From the NCBI GenBank assembly GCA_947449875.1, contig CANFSY010000007.1:1-55908 (forward strand): 55,908 nt of DNA. Reading direction: 5' to 3'. Below are positions 43,657-51,850 of the stretch, one piece after another. The DNA comes from Paracoccaceae bacterium. Lineage in GTDB: Bacteria > Pseudomonadota > Alphaproteobacteria > Rhodobacterales > Rhodobacteraceae. Each line of letters starts with the position of its first letter. The stretch's first letter is position 1. The position numbers and the translations under genes are program-made. The notes under the pieces are model-generated. The model did not search any database and had not been told where the DNA came from. It was given only the letters and a program-made list of their open reading frames with translations.

Positions 43657-43899
43657 TTGGAACAGAAAAAACAATCTGGGATTTCCACTCAAAGGCTTGC
43701 GCTGGCCAAGAGTCGGTTCACCGCCGAGGGCGTCTCTATTCGGAGTTGGGCACTTGACCGTGGCTACAACCCGCGAACGGTTTACGCAGTCCTACAAGGC
43801 AAGCTCGAATGCCGGTATGGCACGAGCCACCGGATTGCCGTTGACCTTGGATTGAAGGCGGCGGGCGGCGAAAATCTTCAGTTCCGTGTGGCGGCATAG
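43657..43899 (+). CDS. Ner/BcepMu gp16-family phage DNA-binding protein
   Basis: The 80-residue protein contains FTAEGVSIRSWALDRGYNPR, then TVYAVLQGKLECRYGTSHRI and AVDLGLKA, the pattern of the gp16-type phage-associated regulators of Mu-like phages. In phage Mu, Ner shuts off early and repressor promoters. No ATG is available. TTG at 43657 preceded by GAAGGG fits best. It lies one base before the ATG of the A::I fusion gene, as the first gene of the rightward early unit. Confidence 0.8.
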   Translation: MEQKKQSGISTQRLALAKSRFTAEGVSIRSWALDRGYNPRTVYAVLQGKLECRYGTSHRIAVDLGLKAAGGENLQFRVAA

Positions 43900-43900
43900 A

Positions 43901-44815
43901 ATGACTTCTGCGCCTTTCAGGCCCTCCCCGCCGCCACCCAAGTTGGCAATTGGACCAGTAGTTTCCGTGGTTGAGTTGCTTGGCATCGGAGGTATTCCGA
44001 AGCATCGCACTTCCGCGACACGTTGGTTGATCAAGGCCGAAGTGCCGATTGTGAAGCTTGAAGGAGATGCAAGACGGCCTGAAGCCGTGAAGCTTTCCGA
44101 CCTTCCCGCCGAAGTCCGCCGCGCTGTCATCGAGCGCGACGTTGCCGCCGCTGGTTTGCCTCTGGGCACCTATGACGAGGCGGCGCACCAAGCTTTGGCT
44201 CAAGCAACGCCGAAGATGCGCGATGTGGCCGAACGCAAGGCGGCAATCGCGCGTGATCTGATGACGCTTGTCCACCGCCCCAACCTGCACCTCACCGCCT
44301 TGAACGCTCAGGAACCCGTCATGCCACCAGACACCGCCCCCAATCCTGCCGCCGAACAAGCCGCCTTCATTTCCATGGTGATCGAGCTGTTTGGCCTGCC
44401 GCCAAACACACCGCTATCCGACGCCGCTGCGATGCTGAAAGCCAAGCGCGAGGCGATGCCCGATCCGGGCAAATACATGCCCGTTGCGGCGGTGCACGAA
44501 ATGCTGGCAGACCGCTTGGCCGAACGCCGGGCAACGGATCAGGGCCGCGCTCAAGAAAAGGTCCGCGTTGCCATCCAGCAACGCTATATCACGCCTGGAA
44601 TGCGCGACTGGGCACTTGCCCTGTGCCAATCGGACGAAGGGTCGTTTGATGCTTTCCTGACCAAGGTCGGGCCGGTGTTTGCGTATTTGGGCGGCTCCTC
44701 GTTCAAAGCTGACACCGCAAAACCAGCGCACTTGCCGCATGAACCCAGACCGACCGATCTTGAAGCCGCGATGTGCGAGCAACTGGGCCTGCCGCCCGGT
44801 TCCCTGTCCAGATAG
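43901..44815 (+). CDS. In-frame fusion: Mu transposase A N-terminal domain :: Mu protein I C-terminus
   Basis: Residues ~15-110 resemble the Mu-type HTH domain of transposase A (SVVELLGIGGIPKHRTSATR, SDLPAEVRRAVIERDVAAAG, MRDVAERKAAIARDL). From about residue 120 (HRPNLHLTALNAQEPV) the sequence becomes the C-terminal half of the Mu I protease/scaffold family: IELFGLPPNTPLSDAAAML, KYMPVAAVHEMLADRLAE, YITPGMRDWALALCQSDEGS and the final CEQLGLPPGSLSR. The DDE core of A and the protease domain of I are gone. The join keeps a 304-codon open frame. GTG 43886 is an alternative start. Confidence 0.8.
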   Translation: MTSAPFRPSPPPPKLAIGPVVSVVELLGIGGIPKHRTSATRWLIKAEVPIVKLEGDARRPEAVKLSDLPAEVRRAVIERDVAAAGLPLGTYDEAAHQALAQATPKMRDVAERKAAIARDLMTLVHRPNLHLTALNAQEPVMPPDTAPNPAAEQAAFISMVIELFGLPPNTPLSDAAAMLKAKREAMPDPGKYMPVAAVHEMLADRLAERRATDQGRAQEKVRVAIQQRYITPGMRDWALALCQSDEGSFDAFLTKVGPVFAYLGGSSFKADTAKPAHLPHEPRPTDLEAAMCEQLGLPPGSLSR

Positions 44816-44940
44816 CCATCGTGCCGGGGTGGGCAGCGCCCCGGTGTGACACGCGCCGCCTCAGACCCGGCGCGTACAAGGCCCCCGACCGTCATTGTCC
44901 TGGGTGGCAGTCGGGGGTTGTCCATTTGATATGAGGCCCC

Positions 44941-45288
44941 GTGTTGAAAGATCTCGCCCGACCCATGCCCAAACCGACCGCACAGGTCGCGGCCTACGTG
45001 AAGGTGTTGGGCCCCGATCTGGCTGTCACGTTCCTCTTGTCCTTTGGCGGCGCGGAATTGATCCTGTCCGCTGATCCAAAAGGACGCTCCAGCGTCGAGG
45101 CGCTCTTGGGCTATGAGAAGGCTAAGGCCCTTGCCGCCCAACCCCGCCTGCAAAAACGTGTGCCCTTGGCCAAGCGCTGGCTTGCAGCGATGCTGCACTG
45201 GCAAGGCCACTCCACCGCAGCCTTCGCCCGGCAACTCCGCGTCTCTGACGTGTCCGTGCGCCGTTGGTTGAAGGAATGGAAAGCATGA
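44941..45288 (+). CDS. Mor-like phage activator or HTH protein at the prophage right end
   Basis: A roughly 115-residue protein: VAAYVKVLGPDLAVTFLLSF, GGAELILSADPKGRSS and a C-terminal HTH (WLAAMLHWQGHSTAAFARQL, RVSDVSVRRWLKEWKA). Size and layout recall the Mor/C middle-late activators of Mu-like phages, in which a dimerisation domain precedes a HTH, but the match is by appearance only. The start is GTG 44941 (TTG 44944 possible). Its stop overlaps the next start (ATGA). A GC-rich hairpin (CCCCCGAC/GTCGGGGG, 44882-44917) lies upstream. Confidence 0.5.
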   Translation: MLKDLARPMPKPTAQVAAYVKVLGPDLAVTFLLSFGGAELILSADPKGRSSVEALLGYEKAKALAAQPRLQKRVPLAKRWLAAMLHWQGHSTAAFARQLRVSDVSVRRWLKEWKA

Positions 45289-45668
45289 CACAGGGCAACA
45301 CCCAAGACCTGATCACCCGCGCCCTCGCCACCAACGCCAAGCTTGGCGCGGATTTGGCAGAGCTATTCAGCATTGTCGCCGCCATCGGCAAGAGCCTTTC
45401 AACGGCGCTTGAAACACCCGGTAAACCGTCTTTGGACGCCGCCCCCAAGACCCGCGAGGAAGTCTTCGCAGCCCACCGGCGCGCGCATCGCAGAGGACAC
45501 CCCGGCAAGATCGAAGGCGACCCGGAACTAGAGGCCTTCATCCTCGCCCGGATCGACACCTTGACCTTTGGTCAAATCGTGTCTGAAGTGCGTGCCACCT
45601 TCCCGCCTGACCGCCATTGCAGTCATTCTGGCGTTGGCCGATGGTGGAAAAAACAGAGCGCCGATTGA
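45285..45668 (+). CDS. Hypothetical phage protein with basic and HTH-like C-terminus
   Basis: A 127-residue protein translationally coupled to the previous gene by ATGA. The N-terminal half is helical (LITRALATNAKLGADLAELF). The C-terminal half has REEVFAAHRRAHRRGHPGKI, FILARIDTLTFGQIVSEVRA and SGVGRWWKKQ, which reads as a basic arm plus helix-turn-helix. It lies last before the right prophage end. I cannot assign a family. A DNA-binding regulator is an inference. Confidence 0.6.
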   Translation: MTQGNTQDLITRALATNAKLGADLAELFSIVAAIGKSLSTALETPGKPSLDAAPKTREEVFAAHRRAHRRGHPGKIEGDPELEAFILARIDTLTFGQIVSEVRATFPPDRHCSHSGVGRWWKKQSAD

Positions 45669-45720
45669 GGCGCGCGGCAATGACCTCAATCGGCTGTAAT
45701 CAGGTGCTGGCGGCTAATAT

Positions 45721-45762
45721 CGTGTCAGACCGTCTGAAATGTGGGTATCAGACTATTTGAAA
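45721..45762 (-). repeat. Right-end putative transposase-binding sites (R1, R2)
   Basis: Read on the minus strand: TTTCAAATAGTCTGATACC (45762-45744) and TTTCAGACGGTCTGACACG (45739-45721), separated by four bases. Together with the left pair they give the consensus TTTCAnnnGGTYTGAYACG. The outer site lies 7 bases from the CA end, matching the left end. Confidence 0.75.
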
Positions 45763-45777
45763 GCACACAGGTTTCCC

Positions 45778-45815
45778 ACCCCCAGACCCCCGGGGGATAT
45801 TTAGGCCCATGTGAA
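45778..45815 (+). repeat. Rhodobacterales-type dispersed intergenic element, copy 3
   Basis: ACCCCCAGACCCCCGGGGGA followed by TATTTAGGCCCATGTGAAA resembles the element after map. It starts just outside the right target duplication of the Mu-like element and ends six bases from the DUF2062 stop codon. Confidence 0.55.
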
Positions 45816-45820
45816 AGGGA

Positions 45821-46429
45821 TCAAGGGCGCGATTTGCGGGCCAAGGCGCGTTTGCGGCGCAGGGATTGCGCGGCGGTGACAAGGGGCAGGGTGGCCCAGG
45901 CAAACAGCGCCGATGTGGCCAAGCCCGGCAGGATGGAACCTATCAGATAGGGAAAATAGATGCGGTGCCAGAAGAGGATCAGCCCCTCCCAATGAGAGGT
46001 TTCATCGGAAAACGCGGCGCGCAGATTGTGCCACAGATCCTGACCCGCCGCCGCAAAGGCCGCAAAGACGCCGTTGACACTAACGCTGTCAGAGGAGCCG
46101 AGCATCCAGTGGCCAAGGTTCAGCGACACCAGCGCAATGATGGGTGTGGTGATGGGATTTGACAAAAGCGTGCCCAGAACCGCTGCCAGCACATTGCCCC
46201 GCAGCGCCCACGCCAGCAGGGCGGCAACCGGCATCTGAATGCCAAAGAAGACCGGCGGAAAGTTGGCGAAAACGCCCACAAAGACGCCGCGCGCAATACG
46301 GTGGGGCGGATCGGGCAGGCGGCGCAGCCGGTGCCACAGGTACACGCTGGCCCGCTTGATCCCGCCTTTGGGATAGACCTGGTGGCGGGCCCAGTTGCCC
46401 CAACTCATCGGTTTGGCGCGTTTGAACAC
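45821..46429 (-). CDS. DUF2062 membrane protein
   Basis: A 202-residue protein with a conserved N-terminal part (HRLRRLPDPPHRIARGVFVG, FANFPPVFFGIQMPVAALLA) and three or four membrane segments, including GTLLSNPITTPIIALVSLNL. This is the DUF2062 pattern. It is commonly beside rsh or pdxJ-acpS in related alphaproteobacteria. The role is unknown. The Mu-like insertion now separates it from pdxJ. Confidence 0.88.
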   Translation of the reverse strand: MFKRAKPMSWGNWARHQVYPKGGIKRASVYLWHRLRRLPDPPHRIARGVFVGVFANFPPVFFGIQMPVAALLAWALRGNVLAAVLGTLLSNPITTPIIALVSLNLGHWMLGSSDSVSVNGVFAAFAAAGQDLWHNLRAAFSDETSHWEGLILFWHRIYFPYLIGSILPGLATSALFAWATLPLVTAAQSLRRKRALARKSRP

Positions 46430-46451
46430 GAAAATCCCTTGCCCTTTTGGC

Positions 46452-48569
46452 TTAGGGCTTGCGGGTCACATTGCGCACCCGCGCCACCTGCGCCACGTCG
46501 GTTTCAGCCTCTAGCGCGGTCATGACCATGTGAAAATGTTCGACATCGCGCAGGTCTACATCAATCAGCAGTCTGTAGAAATCTGGTTTGCGTTCGCTGA
46601 ATTTCAAGTCCGAGATATTGGCCTTCTGCTCACCAATCACGGTGCAGATACGGCCCAGAACGCCGGCGTCGTTGGAAATCGCCACATCCAGTGTCACCGA
46701 ATAGGCGGGGGCATGGCGGCCCGATTGCCAGTGCAGATCGACCCAGCGGGCGGGTTGTTCTTCCAGCTCTTCCAGCGCGCGGCAGTCGATGGCGTGCACG
46801 ATCACGCCGCGGCCCGGATAGGTGATGCCGACAATCCGCTCTCCGGGGACGGGTTGGCAGCATTGCGCGCGTTTGAAGGTTTGGTCGGCGCCAAGGCCGA
46901 TCACGGGGCGCTGGGTGTCAACCTCGTCTTTTTGCGAGGTCGACAGTTCGGGATAAAGCGTTTCCAGCACCTTGCGCGCCGTCAGTTCGGCAGAGCCCAA
47001 GCGCGCCAGAAGTTCGGTTTCATCGCCAAGGCCCAGCATTTTGGCGGCGGTGCGCAGGGCTTTGTCAGTGGCTTTGCGGCCCACGTGGTCAAAGGCGGCG
47101 CGGGCCAGTTCTTGGCCAAGTTTGACAAAACGGCCGCGATCTTCTTCGCGCAGTGACCGCCGGATGGCGGCCTTGGCGCGGCCTGTGCTGACGATGTCGA
47201 TCCAAGACGACTGCGGGCGTTGGCCTTCGGCGGTGATGATCTCGACCGATTGGCCGTTTTTCAGGCGGGTCCACAGCGGCACGCGGATGCCGTCGATCTT
47301 GGCCGACACGCAGGAATTGCCGATGCGCGTGTGGATGGCATAGGCATAATCCAGCGGAGTGGCCCCGCGCGGCAATTGCACCACATCGCCCTTGGGCGAA
47401 AAGCAAAAGACTTGGTCGGAATACATCTCTAGCTTGACGTTTTCCATGAACTCGTCGTGGTCGCCTTCGTTCAGACGTTCGGTCAACTGGGCGATCCACT
47501 TGCCCGGATCGACGGCAAAGGGGTTCTTGGCGCGCACGCCTTCGCGGTAGGCCCAATGGGCGGCCACGCCCGCTTCGGCGACTTCGTGCATTTCGCGGGT
47601 GCGGATCTGCACCTCGACCCGTTTACCATCGCGGCCCGAAACCGAGGTGTGGATCGACCGGTAGCCGTTGGATTTGGGCTGGCTGATGTAATCCTTGAAC
47701 CGCCCCGGCACAGCGCGCCAGCGTTGATGGATCAGGCCAAGGATGCGGTAGCAGTCGCCCATATCCTGACAGATGATGCGAAAGCCGTAGATGTCAGACA
47801 GGCGCGAGAAGGCCAGATCTTTTTCCTGCATCTTGCGCCAGATCGAAAACGGCTTTTTGGCGCGGCCATAAACATCGGCCTCGATCTTGCCGCGCTCTAG
47901 CTCGGTGCGGATATCGGCGGTGATCTGGTGCACCACATCGCCGGATTCCTTTTGCAGCGTCAAAAAGCGGCGGATGATGGAGTTGCGCGCTTCGGGGTTT
48001 AGAACACGAAAGCCCAGATCTTCCAGCTCTTCGCGCATCCACTGCATGCCCATGCGGCCGGCAAGAGGCGCATAGATATCCATCGTCTCGCGGCTTTTGC
48101 GGGCCTGCTTTTCGGGCGGCATGCTTTTGATCGTGCGCATGTTGTGCAACCGGTCGGCCAGCTTGACCAAGATCACCCGCAGGTCTTTGGACATGGCCAT
48201 GAACAGCTTGCGAAAGTTTTCTGCCTGTTCGGCAGCACCCGAAGACAGTTGCAGGTTGGTCAGTTTGGTCACACCGTCGACCAGTTCGGCCACATCATGG
48301 CCAAAAAGACGCTCAACTTCTGTGTAGGTGGATTTGGTGTCTTCGATCGTGTCGTGCAGAAGGGCTGTGACGATCGTGGCGTCATCCAGCATCTGTTCGG
48401 TCAGAATGGCGGCAACGGCGACCGGATGGGTGAAATAGGGCTCGCCCGATTTGCGCAACTGGCCGTCGTGCATTTTAAGCCCGTAGGCATAGGCCTGCCG
48501 GATCAGATCAGCGTTGGTGCGGGGGTTATAGTTGCGGACGAGGGCGATCAGGTCTTCGACGTCGATCAT
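46452..48569 (-). CDS. rsh: Bifunctional (p)ppGpp synthetase/hydrolase (RelA/SpoT homologue)
   Basis: The single alphaproteobacterial Rsh makes and degrades the stringent-response alarmone. The 705-residue protein has an HD hydrolase domain with H72-D73 in LLHDTIEDT, a synthetase domain (SDIYGFRIICQDMGDCYRIL, PKSNGYRSIHTSV), a TGS domain (VFCFSPKGDVVQLPRGATPL) and a C-terminal ACT domain (ISNDAGVLGRICTVIGEQKA). Both active sites look intact. It lies 30 bases after rpoZ, the conserved rpoZ-rsh pair. Confidence 0.95.
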   Translation of the reverse strand: MIDVEDLIALVRNYNPRTNADLIRQAYAYGLKMHDGQLRKSGEPYFTHPVAVAAILTEQMLDDATIVTALLHDTIEDTKSTYTEVERLFGHDVAELVDGVTKLTNLQLSSGAAEQAENFRKLFMAMSKDLRVILVKLADRLHNMRTIKSMPPEKQARKSRETMDIYAPLAGRMGMQWMREELEDLGFRVLNPEARNSIIRRFLTLQKESGDVVHQITADIRTELERGKIEADVYGRAKKPFSIWRKMQEKDLAFSRLSDIYGFRIICQDMGDCYRILGLIHQRWRAVPGRFKDYISQPKSNGYRSIHTSVSGRDGKRVEVQIRTREMHEVAEAGVAAHWAYREGVRAKNPFAVDPGKWIAQLTERLNEGDHDEFMENVKLEMYSDQVFCFSPKGDVVQLPRGATPLDYAYAIHTRIGNSCVSAKIDGIRVPLWTRLKNGQSVEIITAEGQRPQSSWIDIVSTGRAKAAIRRSLREEDRGRFVKLGQELARAAFDHVGRKATDKALRTAAKMLGLGDETELLARLGSAELTARKVLETLYPELSTSQKDEVDTQRPVIGLGADQTFKRAQCCQPVPGERIVGITYPGRGVIVHAIDCRALEELEEQPARWVDLHWQSGRHAPAYSVTLDVAISNDAGVLGRICTVIGEQKANISDLKFSERKPDFYRLLIDVDLRDVEHFHMVMTALEAETDVAQVARVRNVTRKP

Positions 48570-48598
48570 CCTCGTCCTGCCATTTCTGCGCTAAACGC

Positions 48599-48952
48599 TC
48601 AGTTGTCGCCTTGCGCTTCCATCAGCGCGCGCAGCAGCTTTTCTTCGGACATGTCGTCTTGCATCGGGCGGTCCATCTCGCCCGACATCAGCAGCGCCAT
48701 TTGATCTTCTTCGGGCTCGTCAACCTCGATCTGGGTTTGATAGCTTTCGATCATCCGTTCGCGCAGAACCGAGGCAATCTGGGTTTCGTCCGCGATCTCG
48801 CGCAGGGCGACGACCGGGTTCTTGTCATTGTCGCGGTCCACCGTCACGGCAGAGCCGGACTGGATCTCGCGGGCGCGGTGCGCGGCCAGCATTACCAGTT
48901 CGAACCGGTTCGGAACCTTGTCAACGCAGTCTTCAACCGTCACGCGGGCCAT
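48599..48952 (-). CDS. rpoZ: RNA polymerase omega subunit
   Basis: Omega aids assembly of RNA polymerase and is part of a ppGpp site. The 117-residue protein begins [20 protein letters not shown] and includes [20 protein letters not shown] and [14 protein letters not shown], all typical. The acidic tail ([16 protein letters not shown]) is the long form of alphaproteobacteria. It is the first gene of the rpoZ-rsh-DUF2062 run and has a good promoter directly upstream. Confidence 0.96.
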   Translation of the reverse strand: MARVTVEDCVDKVPNRFELVMLAAHRAREIQSGSAVTVDRDNDKNPVVALREIADETQIASVLRERMIESYQTQIEVDEPEEDQMALLMSGEMDRPMQDDMSEEKLLRALMEAQGDN

Positions 48953-48986
48953 GGATGCTCCAATAGTTGGGGGCTCGGGAAGGGCC

Positions 48987-49015
48987 TAGATAGTCTTGTG
49001 AAATTCTCTTGACAA
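48987..49015 (-). promoter_or_regulatory. Predicted sigma70 promoter of rpoZ-rsh
   Basis: On the minus strand TTGTCA (49015-49010) and TATCTA (48992-48987) are separated by exactly 17 bases. They lie about 34 bases upstream of the rpoZ ATG, with GGAG as ribosome-binding site in between. Confidence 0.55.
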
Positions 49016-49040
49016 GCGGCAAATGGGGGGCGGGGTCAGA

Positions 49041-49610
49041 TCAAATCGGGCGAATGCTGTCTATTTCGCTTTGCGGCAGGGCTTTAAGCATCTGGCGAAC
49101 CGTTTGGCCGCGCACGGGGTGGCACCATTCGGGGGCGATGTCGGCCAAGGGCACCAGCACAAAGGCGCGATCTTGCAGGCGGGGGTGGGGCAGAATCAGC
49201 TGGGTTGGGGCGATTTGGCTTTGCTGATCGGGGGCAAGATCGGCCCAGTGCTGCCAAAGGATGGCATCGGGCAAAACGGCATCGCCCATGGCGATCAGGT
49301 CAAGATCCAGCGTGCGTCCGGCCCAGCGGGTGGTGCGGGCCCGGCCAAATTGCGCTTCGACGGCGTGCAAACGGGCCAGCACGTCGGGCGCGGGCAGGGC
49401 GGTCTGAAGGCAGGCTGCGGCGTTCACATAGTCAGGCCCCGCCCCTGCGGGAAAGCACGGGGTCTGATAAAAACGGCTGGTCTGCACGGCTGGCAAACCC
49501 AAGACAGCCAACGCCGCAAGGGCTTGTTCCAAAACCTGTTCAGGGGTAAGATCGTCTACCGGCAGGTTGCTGCCTAGGGCGATCAAAGTAAAAGTTCGAT
49601 CATTTGGCAT
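49041..49610 (-). CDS. folK: 2-amino-4-hydroxy-6-hydroxymethyldihydropteridine pyrophosphokinase
   Basis: Transfers pyrophosphate from ATP to hydroxymethyldihydropterin in folate synthesis. The start TFTLIALGSNLPVDDLTPEQ, then SRFYQTPCFPAGAGPDYVNA, RTTRWAGRTLDLDLIAMGDA and ILPHPRLQDRAFVLVPLADI are the HPPK motifs with the metal-binding Asp pair. I choose ATG 49610 (189 residues). The frame to 49742 is not family-like. It is divergent from the NYN gene. Confidence 0.94.
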   Translation of the reverse strand: MPNDRTFTLIALGSNLPVDDLTPEQVLEQALAALAVLGLPAVQTSRFYQTPCFPAGAGPDYVNAAACLQTALPAPDVLARLHAVEAQFGRARTTRWAGRTLDLDLIAMGDAVLPDAILWQHWADLAPDQQSQIAPTQLILPHPRLQDRAFVLVPLADIAPEWCHPVRGQTVRQMLKALPQSEIDSIRPI

Positions 49611-49743
49611 ATATTTCACACTTAAGGATAGGTTGCCTTGTTGGCGGGAAGCCGCACTGTTAACAAAATTTCGTGGTAGTGGACCACACCTGTATTTGTC
49701 GCGCCCATTTATATGGCGGTTTGGGGAATTAAAGGAATACACG

Positions 49744-50319
49744 ATGTTTTACAAAGATGAGCGTCTTGCGCTTTTCATAGACGGTTCCAACCTTTACGCT
49801 GCGGCAAAAGCTCTTGGATTTGATATTGATTACAAGCTTTTGCGTCAGGAATTCATGCGCCGCGGCCGTTTGCTGCGGGCCTTTTACTACACAGCCCTTT
49901 TGGAAAATGACGAATATTCGCCGATCCGCCCCTTGGTGGATTGGCTGAACTACAACGGCTTTACCATGGTGACCAAGCCCGCCAAAGAATACACCGACAG
50001 CCAAGGCCGCCGGAAGGTCAAAGGCAATATGGACATCGAACTGGCCGTCGATGCGATGGAACTTGCCCCGCGGGTTGACCATATCGTGATCTTCTCGGGC
50101 GACGGTGATTTCCGTCCGCTGATCGAAAGCCTGCAACGTCAGGGCGTTCGGGTGTCGGTCGTCTCGACCATCCGCAGCCAACCGCCGATGATCGCGGACG
50201 AGTTGCGCCGCCAAGCTGACAACTTCATCGAGCTTGACGAGCTGCGTGACGTGATCGGCCGCCCGCCGCGCGACCCGCGCCAGATGGACAACCACGAGCC
50301 TGCCGTCGAAGCCAACTAA
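49744..50319 (+). CDS. NYN-domain (PIN-like) ribonuclease family protein
   Basis: A 191-residue protein with the NYN/LabA domain: RLALFIDGSNLYAAAKALGF carries the first Asp, VKGNMDIELAVDAMELAPRV the second, and DHIVIFSGDGDFRPLIESLQ the third acidic cluster, ending with ADELRRQADNFIELDELRD. Family members are predicted metal-dependent RNases; the target RNA is unknown. A plain ribosome-binding site (AAAGGA) precedes ATG 49744. A strong terminator follows. Confidence 0.9.
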   Translation: MFYKDERLALFIDGSNLYAAAKALGFDIDYKLLRQEFMRRGRLLRAFYYTALLENDEYSPIRPLVDWLNYNGFTMVTKPAKEYTDSQGRRKVKGNMDIELAVDAMELAPRVDHIVIFSGDGDFRPLIESLQRQGVRVSVVSTIRSQPPMIADELRRQADNFIELDELRDVIGRPPRDPRQMDNHEPAVEAN

Positions 50320-50341
50320 GGCTGACCCGACTGTTTCAGAT

Positions 50342-50377
50342 AAAAAGGCCAATGCAGCCCGCTGCATTGGCCTTTTT
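50342..50377 (+). terminator. Rho-independent terminator of the NYN gene (works either way)
   Basis: AAAAAGGCCAATGCAG, loop CCCG and CTGCATTGGCCTTTTT form a stem of 16 perfect pairs with a T-run after it and an A-run before it, so it could end transcripts on both strands. It starts 22 bases after the NYN stop. Confidence 0.93.
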
Positions 50378-50456
50378 GCATGATTGCCCCCACAGGGCCC
50401 TTGCTGCGGTTTTCTTTGAAGGCAAGCTTTGCTAAAGTCAGCGCAAGGAGCACGCG

Positions 50457-51401
50457 ATGACCCCATTGACCCTTTACCTTGCCGCCCCGCGCGGCTTTTG
50501 CGCAGGCGTGGACCGCGCGATCAAGATCGTCGAACTGGCCCTGCAAAAATGGGGCGCGCCGGTCTATGTGCGGCACGAGATCGTTCATAACAAATACGTC
50601 GTCGACGGGCTGCGCGCCAAGGGCGCGGTGTTTGTCGAAGAACTGGACGACTGCCCCGTCGATCGGCCCGTGATCTTTTCCGCCCACGGCGTGCCCAAAT
50701 CTGTGCCGCAAGCCGCACAGGCGCGCCAGATGATCGCGGTCGATGCGACCTGTCCCCTTGTGACGAAAGTGCACACCGAAGCGGCCCGCCATTCGGAAGC
50801 AGGGTTGCAAATGGTGATGATCGGCCACGCAGGCCACCCCGAAACCATCGGCACCATGGGCCAACTGCCCGAGGGCGAGGTTTTGTTGGTGGAAACTGCC
50901 GAGGATGTGGCGCACCTGTCCGTGCGCGATCCGGCCAAACTGGCCTATATCACGCAAACCACCCTGTCGGTTGATGACACAGCGGGCATCGTCGCCGCCT
51001 TGCAAGACCGCTTTCCTGCCATCCTTGGCCCGCACAAGGAAGACATCTGCTATGCCACCACCAACCGTCAGGCGGCGGTCAAGGCTATGGCGGGCAAGAT
51101 TGATGCCTTGCTGGTGATCGGCGCGCCCAATTCGTCAAACTCGCTGCGCTTGGTTGAAGTGGGCAAGGCTGCGGGCTGTGCCTATGCCCAACTGGTGCAA
51201 CGCGCTGCCGAGATTGACTGGCGCGCGTTGGACGGCATTGGCCGTTTGGGTGTCACCGCCGGGGCTTCTGCACCGGAAGAGCTGGTGAACGAAGTGATCG
51301 ACGCTTTCCGCTCCCGCTATGAGGTGACGGTGGAACTGGTGGAAACCGCGCAAGAAAACGTGGAATTCAAAGTGCCCCGCGTGCTGCGAGAGCCGGCATG
51401 A
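50457..51401 (+). CDS. ispH: 4-hydroxy-3-methylbut-2-enyl diphosphate reductase IspH (LytB)
   Basis: Last step of the MEP isoprenoid pathway, using a [4Fe-4S] cluster. Cluster Cys residues are visible in [25 protein letters not shown] and [31 protein letters not shown] and [14 protein letters not shown] are the other signatures. The length of 314 residues is normal. It overlaps the DUF3429 gene by four bases, and rnhA follows closely, so ispH, DUF3429 and rnhA probably share a transcript. Confidence 0.97.
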   Translation: MTPLTLYLAAPRGFCAGVDRAIKIVELALQKWGAPVYVRHEIVHNKYVVDGLRAKGAVFVEELDDCPVDRPVIFSAHGVPKSVPQAAQARQMIAVDATCPLVTKVHTEAARHSEAGLQMVMIGHAGHPETIGTMGQLPEGEVLLVETAEDVAHLSVRDPAKLAYITQTTLSVDDTAGIVAALQDRFPAILGPHKEDICYATTNRQAAVKAMAGKIDALLVIGAPNSSNSLRLVEVGKAAGCAYAQLVQRAAEIDWRALDGIGRLGVTAGASAPEELVNEVIDAFRSRYEVTVELVETAQENVEFKVPRVLREPA

Positions 51402-51823
51402 TCCCAAGATCGGCGCTGTATCTGGCCCTTGCGGGGCTTATTCCCTTTGTCGTCTGTGCGGGCGTGGGCCTGTCGGGCAACCAAGTTATCCTGCGCGGGG
51501 CCGAAGATGTGATCATGCTGCGCTATGGCATCATCATCTTGGCCTTTATGTCGGGGGTTTTGTGGGGCTTTGCCACCAATGCCGCAGGGCGGAGGGCGAC
51601 GGTGGCTTACGGGCTGTCGGTGCTGCCAGCACTTTGGGCGTTTTTCACCACGGTCGGGCCAACACCGCAGGCGCTGGGGGCCTTGATACCGGGGTTTTAC
51701 GGGCTTTTGGCGCTGGATTTCTTCTTTTGGCGCGCAGGTTTGGCCCCGCCTTGGTGGATGCGCCTGCGCTTGCCTTTGACGGCGGTTGTGATGGTGACTT
51801 TGGGGATCGGCATCTATATGTGA
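51398..51823 (+). CDS. DUF3429 membrane protein
   Basis: A 141-residue protein with about five hydrophobic helices ([53 protein letters not shown]), the DUF3429 pattern with its conserved SGVxWG segment. The function is unknown. It starts inside the ispH stop (ATGA), so its expression is coupled to ispH. Confidence 0.85.
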   Translation: MIPRSALYLALAGLIPFVVCAGVGLSGNQVILRGAEDVIMLRYGIIILAFMSGVLWGFATNAAGRRATVAYGLSVLPALWAFFTTVGPTPQALGALIPGFYGLLALDFFFWRAGLAPPWWMRLRLPLTAVVMVTLGIGIYM

Positions 51824-51850
51824 CGGCCTATTCCCAAGGAAAGCCGATCC

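Larger units (their letters stand above)
42925..45769. mobile_element. Internally deleted Mu-like prophage with intact ends and 5-bp target duplication
   Basis: The element starts TGACGCG and ends (minus strand) TGTGTGC. Both are followed at exactly 7 bases by a TTTCA..GAYAC-type 19-mer. The host sequence GGTTT occurs at 42920-42924 and again at 45770-45774, a perfect 5-bp duplication as made by Mu-type transposition. Gene order from the left is repressor (minus), Ner/gp16 (plus), start of transposase A, end of protein I, then two right-end genes. A complete Mu-like prophage is 35-40 kb, so more than 30 kb (rest of A, B, most of the head and all recognisable tail genes) has been lost. Confidence 0.88.

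Noticed and set aside
42925-45769. A functional, self-mobile Mu-like phage or a defence island
   Set aside because: No transposase catalytic core, B protein or structural genes remain, and no known defence domain is present. It can only be a remnant or a trans-mobilised element.
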